64,000 nucleotides of DNA from Lunularia cruciata (lineage: Eukaryota; Streptophyta; Marchantiopsida; Lunulariales; Lunulariaceae). Position 1 is the stretch's first letter. Each line of letters opens with the position of its first letter. The stretch is taken from positions 40,091,493 through 40,155,492 of the forward strand of contig OX419759.1 of NCBI GenBank assembly GCA_948567375.1, read 5' to 3'. Position numbers and translations under genes: made by a program. Below, piece after piece: positions 24,794-36,491 of this stretch. The notes beneath the pieces were generated by a model. The model was not told the origin of the DNA and did no database searches. It was given only the letters and a program-made list of their open reading frames with translations.

Positions 24794-26996
24794 TGTCATA
24801 CTTTTCTTTTCTCTCTCTAGGAACACACAGGGTGCCTAGCTTTGGACACTACAAATCAGAGGCTAGAGGTAAACCCATAATGACTTGACTGAACACACAT
24901 ATTGCCAGAACCCTCCTTTCTTGTAACTAATATTCTTGCTATCAAGAAGGGTAGTACCGGGCAATCTGACCTATAATCACAACACACACTCCTTGTCTGC
25001 TGGCCATCACTTCCAACATTACCAAGGATAAATACACAACACTCCTAGAAGGAAATTATCTAAGTGCAACGCCCGCACACCAATCCAAGCCAACGGGGCA
25101 TACAAATAGGCATACAAGCACAAAGAGGATCCAATCATAACTTAGCTATACTTTTTGTCAAAAAAGAGCTTCAGAGCCTTCTTGCTCTGTTATCAAGTTC
25201 ATTTCAACCTGTACTCCAAGCCTCCTCCCATTTGTACTTCAAATCTCAACAAATTTCTACTCCATGTGGGGATTTTCTATATCTTTTTGATAAGGAAAAC
25301 TCTGTGCAATTCTTATGAAAATAACTAATTTTTTTAGCTTGGATTCAAGTGATCTAGGATTTAATGGAAAGCTTATGAGATAAGCTTTCCAATGATATAA
25401 ATTCTTTTTCAATCAGATTACTACAACTAGCCTGACAAGCTCTCAAAGTTGACCAGGTTTTTTGCAACTTCACCCTAATTTCAAAATCCTCTTTTTAGGG
25501 TTTGCTCCTGGTTCTTGGCAAATTTTTCCCAGATTTCTAATTCAGAAATTTAATTGATCCTCAAAAACACTCTAGCAACCTAAAACTCTCAATCATAGTC
25601 ACAAGATAGGAGAATTGATATCCAATCAAGATGAAAGATAAAATTGCTCTATCGAGCTTATGACAATATTTTTAGCAAGATGTTTTGCATCGGATCTCAC
25701 TCTTCACAGATCTAGAACCAGCCAAATTTTCCATAATAGCTGGTTGTATTCTTGTCTAAACTTTTGCGAATTTTGGTAGCCTAAGACAACTCCAGTCCCT
25801 AGATGTGGATCAATTTCTGAGCTAGGCTAATTTGTGAGCTCTACAGACCCAGGTATACTTGATCCAAGACCCTGATTTCTCTTTCTGAATAATTCACATG
25901 AAAACCTTGTGCAAAGGTGCAAAATCTTTCCACCAACAACTCTGGAGATTTTCATAAGGAAATTCAAACCACAACTTGGGGAGTGACCAAAACTCCAAAC
26001 TTGGTCATTAGCTCTTCTCCAACACCTTACACCCCAAGAGCTTCAACTTCAATCAACCAGATCTGATTTGATATTAATTCAAAACTAAAGTTTCTTGTGC
26101 TCAGTACTATAAGAACTTTGTCTTCTCTCCAATCCTCTTGAAAAATAGTGAAAATGTTTCAAAAAGTTATCGCAATTGACTTCTTTGTGCTCTTGGGTAT
26201 GAATTTTACCCCCCTTGACTCAATTGATCATATTACTATCATGCTCAACTCAAATCGTGTGATTTTTATCTTCTAATTGTAGCCTGTCATCTTGTCTTTC
26301 CAATCATGTCCTTTGCTTCCCATATGGGTTCCCCAAACTCCTCCGATGGTCAAAAAACTCTAGCCTTCTCTCTAGGGACCCAATCTCTTGCACATTTGTC
26401 CTTTAGTCTTTTTACTTTATGACAAATGGACCCCACAACTCCACCTTGAAGCTTATGAGAAAAAATTTAGGCATTCCCCAACTATAGAAGGACATATATT
26501 GTCAAGTCCTAGACATTTTCATAAGTAAGCACTAGAAGGACAATAAGATCCGGGTTTCCTATCATCGACTCCACAAATACCACCCCAAAACGTGCCTCTA
26601 ACCAATCCTGTAAGTCGTCACGGTGTAAAATCTGAAGCCTGATGAGAAAAGGATTTGGGAGTGGCAGATCGGGAGCATGGGACATCTCATGCTTGAATGC
26701 TTCCTGCAATGCTCTAACACTTGCTCTCTGCTACAACTCTCACTCCCAAGGTCTTCCTCCCTCTCGAGACTCCTCAACTAAAACACCCCCGTCAAGCTCC
26801 ACTCGCCCTCATTTGTATTCATCAGAGCCCCGAAACATGATAATATTGTAACTTACGTGGCCAATCACATACATGTACATAGATAGCTCACATAGCAACA
26901 TCTCATTCATTGGATCTAGCATACAACCTACCCCACCACATGGAGATAAGCTATGATAAGTCACTTTTTACAGCCTACGCAAACCACAACACGACA
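24794..26996. mobile_element. element G: probable solo LTR, TGTC...GACA
   Basis: The D linker, continuous in C, is interrupted here. The insert begins TGTCATAC and ends ACACGACA, 2203 bp, flanked by GCAT (24790-24793) and GCGT (26997-27000), a 4-bp duplication with one CpG-type change. No gene is recognised inside; the interior is AT-rich with many stops on both strands. Ends and duplication fit an LTR, most simply a solo LTR. A non-autonomous element with unrecognised internal repeats is possible. Confidence 0.65.
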
Positions 26997-29156
26997 GCGT
27001 GGGCTACTTGGATTACACCCTTGGTCCACTTGGGATGCAGCTAGAGGACATGTGGAGCTTGCAGCCAGAGTGGAGGGAGTTTTTCACACAGAGGTTGGGA
27101 TCTCTAGTGGTTGGGGGCATGACACTATTGCTCTCAAGGGCCTAGTGTAGCAGCCAGTCAATACGTCTTCCACTCCTACTACAGTTACAGAGGATACTTG
27201 GGAGCCAAATCTTGGACCCAAGCTTACTAGAGAGGAAAGATGGAGGGTTTGGAGGTTCTTGAGGAGCCACACAAGTTGTTTTGCCTTCAATATGAAGGAT
27301 CTAGGTGCTCTAAAGGGACTTGGTATGCATATTGAGTTGACCAGCAATACACCAATTTTCTAACGTCCTTATCAATATAGTGAGATGGAGAAGACATTGA
27401 TTTAGAGCCGGAGTAGTGACCTTTTTGAGGCTAGTTTGGTGGAGATTTCACATGGAGAGTATGCATCAGCAATAGTGGTTCCAGCCAAGAAGGATTTGCG
27501 TGGCAACTACACAAATAGGCAGATGTATTGAGATTACTGTCCTATCAACCAACAGACCAAGGCTGATCAGTATCCCATGCCTACACTAGAGGAGGAATTT
27601 GATGCGATTGGGCATGCAAAGGTCTTCAGTACTTTAGATCTTCAAGCGGGATATCATCAGTTTCCAATCAGGGAGGAAGATAAGTCCAAGACAACATTTT
27701 GAGCTATTGATCCTCACGGCAAGGATGTGGTATATCAGTGGAGGTTCTTACCAGTTGGGTTAAAGAATGCTCTCGCTGAGTTCCAGAGGGTCATGGATAG
27801 GATCCTAGCTGGATTGGATTTTGCTCAGTGCTATATTGATGACATTTTGGTCTATAGCACTACTATGGAGGAGCATGAGAGATAGTTGTTGGAGGAGTTT
27901 GAGAGGTTGAGATCTCATGGACTCAAATTATATCTTGGGAAGTGTAGGTTCTTCCATGAGCAAGTTCAGTATTTAGGTCACACTATCTACCCTGGAAAAC
28001 TTGGTGTTCAACAGACCAAGGTGGAGGCTATTGCATGTATTCCTTGGCCTACGGATGTGAGCAGAGTGCAAGCATTCCTTGGGTTGGCAAACTTCTATCA
28101 CCACTATGTTAGAGGATTTAGTGCCATTGCCAAGGCCTTGACAAAGCTAACCAAGCTTACACAGGAGTGGTGTTAGGGAGATGAGCAAGAGAGAGCTTTT
28201 GTAGAGCTCAAGGAGAGGTTGACATCTATTTTTATTTTGAGAAGACTGATCAGACGATGACCATTTCAGGTTCATACTGATTGGAGTATGTTGAGGCTTG
28301 AAGCGGTGCTCACCCAGCATGATGATGAGGGGGAGGAGTTTGTGGTGGCCTATGCTAGTCACTCCAACAATTCAGCAAAGGTGAAGTATAGTTCATGTAA
28401 GGGAGAGTGCTTGGCAGCAATTTGGGCAATAGCACATTTTCGATGTTACCTATTTGGTAAACCCTTCACTCTCATCATTGATCATTAGCCACTTAAGTGG
28501 TGGATGGACTCCAACAAGCTTTCAGGGATGCTTGCACGATAGGCTCTGATTTGACAAGAGTATGATTTCATAATTGTTCACAGAACTGGAGTGGTGAATC
28601 GTGATGCAAATGGGTTGAGTAGAAACCCATGTCCTAGCCAACAAGATTAGATCGGAGCACGTTGGCATGGTGAGACAAATGAGGAGATGGTGGCAGGTTG
28701 GCATGCATCAGCCTTTTTGTGTATATTTTTAGAGGCTTTGGTGGTATCTCTCTTAACGCATACAGGAGGAGTTATTGAGGTCATAGATATAGAGAGTGAA
28801 GATATTAATACAGTTCAGCGAGACATTCATGATGATGTCTAAGTGATGGACTATCTTTGCAGTAGTGTTGTGGGTGGCACTATTGGGGCCAAGGAGAGAG
28901 ACCGTGTTCTTCAGCAAGTCAAATGGTTCATATTGGAAGGCAAACACCTTTTGTGTGTATGGGAGGATGGTAGAGTGCGAGTAGTACCACTTCCATCTTA
29001 GAGATCACATTTGGTCCATCATGCTCATGAGGAGCTAGGACATTTTGGAGTAAAGCATACATATAGCTTACTCAAGAGTCATTATTGGTGGCATGGTATG
29101 CAGACCAAGGTATAGCAGTTTGCTGCTAGATGTGTGGTTTGTCACCGAGTTAGAGC
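26997..29156 (+). pseudogene. D RT, RNase H and start of integrase (broken)
   Basis: RT shows EISHGEYAS (about 27445) and STLDLQAGYHQ (about 27640). The catalytic YIDDILVYS is near 27832, and FLGLANFYHHYVRGFS follows near 28080. RNase H shows HTDWSM (about 28275), KGECLAAIWAIAHF (about 28400), IIDH (about 28480) and NRDANGLSRN (about 28600). The integrase zinc region HHAHEELGHFGVKHTYSLL through CVVCHRVRA ends exactly at 29156, where B1 begins. The DDE core is absent. The protein follows C closely, with about ten in-frame stops, mostly TAG. The catalytic residues of RT are retained, but the frame is not translatable as it stands. Confidence 0.85.
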
Positions 29157-29241
29157 TGTAACACCCATTTGTGCATGTGTGTGGTATTATGATACTTAGC
29201 TTGGTATTACAAGTACTTAGTAATACTTGATATTACAAGTA
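29157..29241 (+). repeat. B1 5' LTR remnant
   Basis: About 85 bp matching the start of the B 3' LTRs (TGTAACACCC..., GGTATTACAAGTACTTA). After this the sequence passes into gag, so the rest of the LTR, the primer-binding site and the gag N-terminus are deleted. Confidence 0.7.
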
Positions 29242-30893
29242 CAAGATTTTGTGGGAGTGTTGAGACCACAAATAAGAAACAAGGTGAGATATGAGAAACC
29301 TTCTTCCAAGGTTGAAGCTATCAAGATCATAATTCGTATGGAGGAGAGTTTGGAAGGGGATGAGAGTGATTTGGTAGTGAAAGAGGTTGTGCATCCTCCT
29401 CAAGGCTACAAGTATGGTGGAACTTCTGATACTTTGGTGACAAGGGTTGCACCACAAGTAGTAGTTGCTCCAATTCTTGCACCTCTACCAAAGGATCCAC
29501 TTGAAACCATCACAGAACAACTTGCGGATCTCAAGATCAATGTGGTGCAACTATAGGAGAAGAGAGAGGTAGATCAGAATATAGGGAGAGGGCCTAGGAG
29601 TTATGGAAACTATCCATATAGAGGAGGCCAACCAGCCAAAAATTTCAATGATAGAAATTGTTTTGGTTGTGGAGGAAGAGGCCATATCCAAAGGAATTGC
29701 CCAAATTCTACTTACCATGGAGGAAGGGGTTATGAGAGAGCCAATAGAAGGAAAGAGGGAGGTAGTGAAACCCAAATGGCTCCTAATCCAAAAGAAGGTA
29801 AGGAGATAGCATCCATAGATGTGGTTGAGAGCAAGTATGAGAAGAGAGAGTGCTCAAACTCCAAGGGTCTTAATTTGGAGCTTTTGGCACAAGAGAAGAA
29901 GAGAGCTCGTTTTGCAGAGGATGTTTATTCTTCTCAAGGATTTACTCCAAGCAAGGATACTCCTATATCTACTAGGAGCACTTGCACCTCTACACTATCA
30001 ACAACAAAGACTCTAAGGAAGAAGTTGGGGATGGAGGATTTTTGGATTTCAAAGCAATTGTGGAACTACAATGTGTTGGAAGATGTTGGTAGCCACAAGG
30101 CTAACATCACTGTGAGCCAATTGATTGCTTTGAACCCTACCTTGAGAAAAGAGCTTAGAGGTAGTTTGAGTTCTACAAGGAGCAAGAGGAAGAAGGAGGC
30201 AAAAGCTCCAATATCAATGGGAGTGGTGGATGCCAAGCAAGCATCATGGGAGACTTGTGAATATGCCTCCAAGATTGATGTAAGAGTGAACGGTCACAAC
30301 ATCAAGGATGCATTGGTTGATGGAGGATCAGTAGTGAATGCCATGTCAGAAAGGTTGATGAAGAAGTTGGGTATGATACCCTCATGACCTTCAAAATTTG
30401 TGGTGAGCATGGCAAACAAGCAACAAGTTCGACCAATAGGAGTGATGGATAAAGTGGTAGTTTTAGTTATGGGAGTTCAAAATCTCATGACTTTCCAAGT
30501 CTTGAAGGATTCAAGCTATGACTTACTTCTTGGGAGGCCAAGGTTGAGAGCAACACACACAATTGATTGATGGCACAAAGGGTACTTGAGGATTGGGCCA
30601 TCAAACCATAGAGTCACAGTTCATTTGACTAACACCACCAACACTTCACATTTAGATACACCATCTTCTGATTATTGGGAATCAAATTCTGAAGACGGAG
30701 CATTAGGTGTGGATACAAGCATGGAAGAGGAGACTTCCACGGAGGAGGATAAATCTGAATCTGATTCAGATGTGTATCCTTTGTGTGCTATGGAGGAGAA
30801 GGTGAGATTTGAGGAGATTTTCCGCAAGTTCATCCATGTGTTTGCTTTCAATTACAAGGATTTGAAGAAAGTCACTTGGAGGAGCACAAGATA
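29242..30893 (+). pseudogene. B1 gag and protease (broken)
   Basis: One frame runs through this stretch with a few stops. It holds the C-terminal half of gag (VLRPQIRNKVRYE), then a CX2CX4HX4C zinc knuckle CFGCGGRGHIQRNC (about 29660-29700). A basic region and the protease block DALVDGGSVVNAMSERLM (about 30308-30361) follow, then YDLLLGRPRLRATH (about 30520). The protease signature is D-G-G rather than D-S/T-G, as in some plant gypsy elements. A deletion of roughly 100 nt relative to B2 precedes EEKVRFEEIF (about 30795). Stops include CGA to TGA at 30385. The frame then shifts before RT. Confidence 0.8.
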
Positions 30894-33125
30894 GAGTGGG
30901 AGTCACATGCAAGACCAATCCGCAAAAGCAACATTGCATTAGCCCACCAATATCTTTGGTTGTGAAGGAGTAGATTGATAAGCTCAAGGAGGCCGGATTT
31001 ATCTTTGAGGTGGAGAATTCAGAATGGGTGTGTCCAATTGTGATTGTGAAGAAAAAGAATGGCAAGCTTTGGGTATGTGTGGATTACAAGAAGCTCAATG
31101 CTATTACCAAGAAGAACTACTACCCATTGCTATTCATTGATGAGATCTTGGAGGAGGTTGTAGGTCATGAGAGGTACAGTTTTGGAGATGGTTATAGTGG
31201 ATATAACAAAATCAAGATTGCACCAGAGCATCAACAACTCACCACATTCACCACACCTTGGGGAACTTATGCTTTAAGGTCATGCCTTTTGGGCTTTACA
31301 ATGCTCCAGCCACATTCCAACGGTTCATGAACAAGGTATTTGAACCTTTCATTGGGAAATTTGTGAGAGACTTCATTGATGACTTTTGTGTCCATGGGAG
31401 CAAGGAGGATCACTTTGAGCACCTAATCAAGGTCTTGCAACGCTTGGATGAGGCAAATGCATCACTCAACTCAGAGAAGTGCATTTTTGGATGTGAAGAA
31501 GGTCTACTTTTGGGGCACATCATCTCCAAGGATGGAATAGCAGTTGATCTTGAGAAGGTGAGGAACATCTCAGACCTTCCATTCCCTTCAAGCTTGACAA
31601 AGTTTTGCCAATTCATGGGGATGGTTGGATACTATAGGAGGTTCATCTTCTCATTTTCCAACAAGGCTTATGCATTGACCATCTACATGAAGAAGGGTGT
31701 AGATTACATGGTGATTTTGGAGGACAAGAAGGCTCTCAAAGCTTCTGAGGAGCTCAAGCAATCCCTTGTTGTAGCTCCAATTCTTGCTAAACCTGATTGG
31801 AGTAAACCTTTCATGCTCTACACTGATGCTTCTAATGTAGCTATAGGATGCACTCTTAGTCAATAAGACCAAGATGAGCATAATCATCCAATAGCTTATG
31901 TGCTAGTAGGCAGATGGTTTCAATAGAAAAGAACTACTTTGTCATAGAGAGAGAAGGGTTGGCAGTGATCTTTGGTCTCAAGAAGTTTAGACAATACTTG
32001 ATTGGAGGGAAAGCCACCATTGTCACGGATCACAAGGCTTTGAAGTACATCTTCAACAAGTTTAATGTTGAAGGGAGACTAGCAAGGTGGATGATACTCT
32101 TGTCTAAGTATGACTACACCATTGAGGATAGGCCAGGAAAGAAACATGCAAATGCTAATTTGTTATTTAGAGCCTATGATCATGATAGAGATGAGCCAGT
32201 GGATGATTCCTTCCTAGATGACGAGGTCATGACAATCTCAGTCACACAAGAGGTTCCAATGGAGTACAAGGAAATTGTGGATTTTGTGACAAGAGGTAAC
32301 TATCTAGAAGGAGTGTATGCTAGGGAGAGGAAGGCCCTTGCATCAAGATCTAGACCTTACACAATGGTGGAGGATATTCTTTTTCACCAAGGAGCAGATG
32401 GTCTACTTCAAAGAGCAGTGGGTAAGGAAGAGTCTATCCTACTCATAAAGGAGTTTCATGAAGGTTTAGTATGTGGAGGACACTTTGCAAGAAAGGTGAC
32501 TGCTTTCAAGGTTCTAGATGCATGTTACCATTGGAGAGGGGTTTTCAAGGATTGTCTTGATTATTGCAAAACTTGTCATGTTTGTCAAGCTTTTGCTAGA
32601 AAATCTACTTCCACTCCACCACTTAGATCCATTTGATTGCTAGGACCTTTTCAAAAGTGGAGAATTGATTTTGTAGGTCCTCTCAATAGAACCCCAAGGA
32701 ACAATCGGTACATTGTGGTAGTTACTGATTACCTTCCTAAGTGGGTTGAGGCTAGACCATTGAGGGACAAGAATGAAGATGAAGTAGGAGGAGAGCTATG
32801 AGAATCATCCACTAGCTCACCTCCATCATGAGGAGAGCTATGAGAAGAGGCAAGGCAAGAAGGAGAATGCTTTCCAAAAAAGGAGAGCTATGAGAAGAGG
32901 CAAGGCAAGAAGAAGGTGGAGCCTTTCAAAGAAGGTGATTGGGTAATGTTGTTTGATTCCATTCGATTCAAGAGAGTGCAAAAGAAGTCATAGTGGAGAA
33001 GGTGTGGAGCAATGAAACCTATGATCTCAAGGAGTTGGGAGGAAGACACTTTGATAGGATTAATCATGATAAGTTGAAGATGGACCATAGAAGGTAGAGA
33101 GACCTTCACTTTGAGGACAAAGTGA
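30894..33125 (+). pseudogene. B1 RT, RNase H and partial integrase (broken)
   Basis: RT begins at EIDKL-like and ENSEWVCPIVIVKKKNGKL (about 31010). It continues with VDYKKLNAITKKNYYPL and DGYSGYN, and MPFGLYNAPATFQR lies near 31280. The catalytic FIDDF is near 31375, and FMGMVGYYRRF follows near 31612. RNase H has LYTDASNVAIG (about 31815), ITEREGLA-type (about 31945), VTDHKALKYI (about 32020) and a decayed HANANLLFRA. The integrase zinc region has HFARK, then CKTCHVCQAF (about 32570), followed by IDFVGPLNR (about 32665). The rest of the DDE core is lost in a deletion marked by three copies of GGAGAGCTATGAGAA (32791-32905). A GPF/Y-like C-terminal remnant follows to 33095. Several frameshifts are present. 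Confidence 0.85.
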
Positions 33126-33131
33126 AAACTC

Positions 33132-33145
33132 AGTCCGGGGGTAAA
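33132..33145 (+). promoter_or_regulatory. B1 polypurine tract
   Basis: AGTCCGGGGGTAAA lies immediately before the 3' LTR start TGTAACACCC, as expected for the plus-strand primer. B2 has the same string at 61753-61766. Confidence 0.6.
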
Positions 33146-33257
33146 TGTAACACCCATTTGTGCATGTGTGTGGTATTGTGATATTTAGCTTGGTATTACA
33201 AGTACTTAAGAGAGATTATATATATAGAGATAAAGGATGGTTCTATATTAGTCACGG

Positions 33258-36039
33258 TGTCGGGGAAATTGTTTGGCCTCGAGAGTGCACCGAGCACCTG
33301 GCTGCTTGTGCTTAGTTTGCCGTTATTGTAGTTGATTTAGAGTTTCTCGTAGACTATCATTCTCTTCCTATTCCTGGTGTGTTGGAAATTTCAGCTCTAT
33401 AAAATTTTGGGTTTTCCTTTGTTTCCTAATGTTGGGCTTCTCGAGGGTTTGTGTTTGTCTTTGGCCTTCGCAAAACTGGCTAGTTCATGCAGGTTCTTCT
33501 ACGGTTTTGGACCCGACGGTCCCTAAGAAGGGCTGGGAATTTCACAAATAACAAATAGTATTCTATTTGGCTCAACCCGACACCCAGACTACTGAATCAA
33601 ACCATTTATATAGACGGACTAAGAGCTCCTAAAATGGAACTTCCTTGATGCTAGTCACAGATCAAACACACCATTTTCTCAGGATTTGTCATTCATAAAA
33701 TTTCAGCTGCAAGGTTCACAATGTTGGAAAAGCCAACCAACTCCAGTTCATACAGTGTCTGCACTAAATTATGACAGAAAATCATTTCAGCTGGCACCTT
33801 CACCCACACTCTGTCCAATAACAGTAAAGACGACTCACCTTCTTCCTTCACCTCCCAGCAGCACTCCCATCAATGCTTTCTCCTTTGAAAACCCTCACAA
33901 AGATCCACTGAAAACCCTTGTTCAGCCTCCCCTTCTCTAAATCTTGCAACCACTCCTCGCAAAGCTCATATGGTATTTTCTTGAAAGCTCTCTACCGTCC
34001 TTTCCCAAAAAACCTCTGTCTTTCTCGAAAGTTCCTGCAAACTTCTCTCTTGAAACTCCTTTGGCATTTCCCGAAACTGCCAGTCCTTCTCACTGTGAAG
34101 AACTCAACTCCTGCCCAACCTTGCCAACTTCCCTCTCGAAATCCTCTGGCATTTCCCGAACTGTCAGCCCCTCTCACTTTTGATAATTCTCAATATGAAG
34201 AACTCAACTCCTGCCAACTCTTCTCTTGAAAACTTCCCCTGTCATTTCCCGAAACTGTCAGCCCTTCTCACTGTGAAGAACTCAACTCCTGCCCAACCTT
34301 GCCAACTTCCCTCTCGAAATCCTTTGGCATTTCCCGAACTGTCAGCCCTTCTCACTTTTGATAATTCTCCTTGTCAAGAACTCCTGCCCACTCTTCTCCT
34401 GAAAACCTCCCCTGTCATTTCCTAAAAACTTCCTGCCCAACCTTGTTAACTTCCCTCTCGAAAATCCTCTGTCATTTCCCAAAAACTTCCTTGTCCTTTC
34501 TTCTCAAAGTTTTGTACAACTTCTCTCAAAAATCTTTGTCTCTCTCAAAAATTTTCCCGGAAATCCTTGTCTCTCTCAAAATTTTCTGCAAACTTCTCTA
34601 TCAAAAATCCTCTGGCATTTCCCAAAAACTGTCTGCACTTCATCACTTTCGATTATTCTCCTTGTCAAGAACTCCTGCACACTCTTCTCCTAAAAACCTC
34701 CCCTGTCATTTCCCAAAAACTTCCTACCCAACCTTGTCAACTTCCCTCTCAAAAATCCTCTGGCCTTCTCACTGTGAAGAACTCAACTCTTGCCAATTCT
34801 TCTCTTGAAAACTTTCCCTGTCATTTCCCGAAACTGTCAGCCCTTCTCTCTCGAAATCCTGCAACCACTCCTTGTCAAGCTCATCTAGCATTCTCCCCAA
34901 AACTCTCTACTGTCCAGCCCTCATCTCTCTAAATCCTGCAACCACTCCTTATCAAGCTCATCTGGCATTTTCCCAAAAACTCTCTACTGTCCAGCCCTCA
35001 TCTATCTCGAATTTTCATACCCTGTTCGCATGTGCACTTCCGCAAGACTTTCTCTGAAAACCCTTTGTCAACTTCTCTCTCAAAAATCCTCTGGCACTTT
35101 CTCACTGTGAAGAACTCAACTCCTGCAAATTCTTCTCTTGAAAACTTTCCCTATCATTTCCCGAAACTGTCAGCCCTCCTCTCTCTAAATCCTGCAACTA
35201 CTCCTTGTCAAGCTCATCTAGCATTTTCCCAAAAACTCTCTAGTGCCCAGCCCTCATCTCTCAAAATCCTGCAACCACTCCTTATCAAGCTCATCTGGCA
35301 TTTTCCCAAAAACTCTCTACTGTCCAGCCCTCATTTGTCTCGAATTTTCATACCCTGTCTGCATGTGCACTCCCGCAAGACTTTCTTTGAAAACCCTCTG
35401 TCAACTTCTCTCTCAAAAATCCTTTGGCACTTTCTCAAAACTGTCAGCCCTCATCTTTTGATAATTCTCCCTGTCTAGAACTCAACTCCTACTTAACCTT
35501 GCCAACTTCCTTCTCCAAAATCCTCTGGCCCTTTCCCTCCGAAAACCCTACTGTCTTCTCTCAAAAATTCCTGCCAACTTCTCTCTTTTGAAACTCCTCT
35601 CCTCATTTCCTCAAACTTCCTGTCCAACCTTGTCCACTTCCCTCTTGAAAACTCCTCTCCTCATTTCCCAAAATCCTTGTCTCTCTCGAAAATCCTTTGG
35701 CATTTTCTGAAAACCCTACTCCTTTCTTCTCTCAAAAATTCCTGCAACTTCTCTCTAAAATCCTCAAAATCCTCTGCCATTTTCTGAAACTGTCAGCCCT
35801 TCCTCACTTTTGATTATTCTCCTTGTCAAGAACTCTTGCACACTCTTCTCCTGAAAACCTCCCCTGTCATTTCCCAAAAACTTATTGTCCAACCCTCCTC
35901 ACTTTTTCCCGAAACAAGGTAGCAAAACCACACCCGAGACATATTATCATAAATCCATGTTCCTTACAACAAATAAAAGAGAAAAGAAAATTTATCACAC
36001 CAAAAGCCTCATGGGTACACGTGGGCTATCCCAACGACA
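33258..36039 (+). mobile_element. element E: probable solo LTR of a gypsy element
   Basis: E starts TGTCGGGG and ends AACGACA, 2782 bp, flanked by ACGG (33254-33257) and ATGG (36040-36043). In the uninterrupted B2 LTR this site reads CATGGTT. The start TGTCGGGGA is common to several plant gypsy LTR families. A TATA-like CTATAAAATT lies at 33397-33406. There is no protein gene; most of the interior is a degenerate repeat array. A solo LTR is the simplest reading. Confidence 0.65.
33900..35890 (+). repeat. degenerate tandem repeats inside E
   Basis: The array repeats phrases such as CCTCTGGCATTTCCCGAA, CTGTCAGCCCTTCTCAC, GAAGAACTCAACTCCTGC and CAACTTCTCTCTC. The strongest local spacing is about 178 bp between like units near 34080 and 34257, built from two half-units of about 88 bp. 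Later units are irregular (for example the pair near 34870 and 35270). Long open frames here are by-products of the repeat. Confidence 0.7.
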
Positions 36040-36463
36040 ATGGTTAACTAAAGTTAGTCATAGCTAAGATAGAGGGTGTGGTGCCCACATTTTTTGTTTT
36101 TTTTCAAAATAAAGAAGAAGAAGTGTATAGAGAAGTCGGATTGCGCCTGTAAGGCTGAAGAAGGCAAAGAAAAGAGTCTTTGGGATGAAACCCAAAGTAA
36201 AGTGACTTCGGGTCATAAGGCAAAGTACTCAGAAATGCCCTGTCAGCATACAACCCAAAGTAAGGAGTCTTTGTATCTGGGGAAGCTCAACCTAAGGCAA
36301 AGTCAGTCTAACAACCTTTCATCAGGGCGAGAAATTCAAGAAGGGACCGTTCAAAAACTGGTGGCCCATATGCGCAAAGGTTGATTGTTAGTGACAGGTG
36401 CATGCAAGAGGTGTGATTTCTTGGTAGAAACTCGAAGTGAAGAAAGACAAAGAAAGCGCAACT

Positions 36464-36476
36464 CTATAAAAATCAA
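36464..36476 (+). promoter_or_regulatory. TATA box of A3
   Basis: CTCTATAAAAATC is kept in A1 and A4 at the same place, about 25 nt before the ORF start. Transcription would begin almost at the ATG, giving a very short leader. Confidence 0.55.
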
Positions 36477-36491
36477 ACTCGCAACGACGAA

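Noticed and set aside
33686-35478. Long + strand open frames rich in Ser, Leu and Pro
   Set aside because: They arise from the repeat array in E; all frames stay open because the repeat lacks stops, and the proteins are low-complexity.
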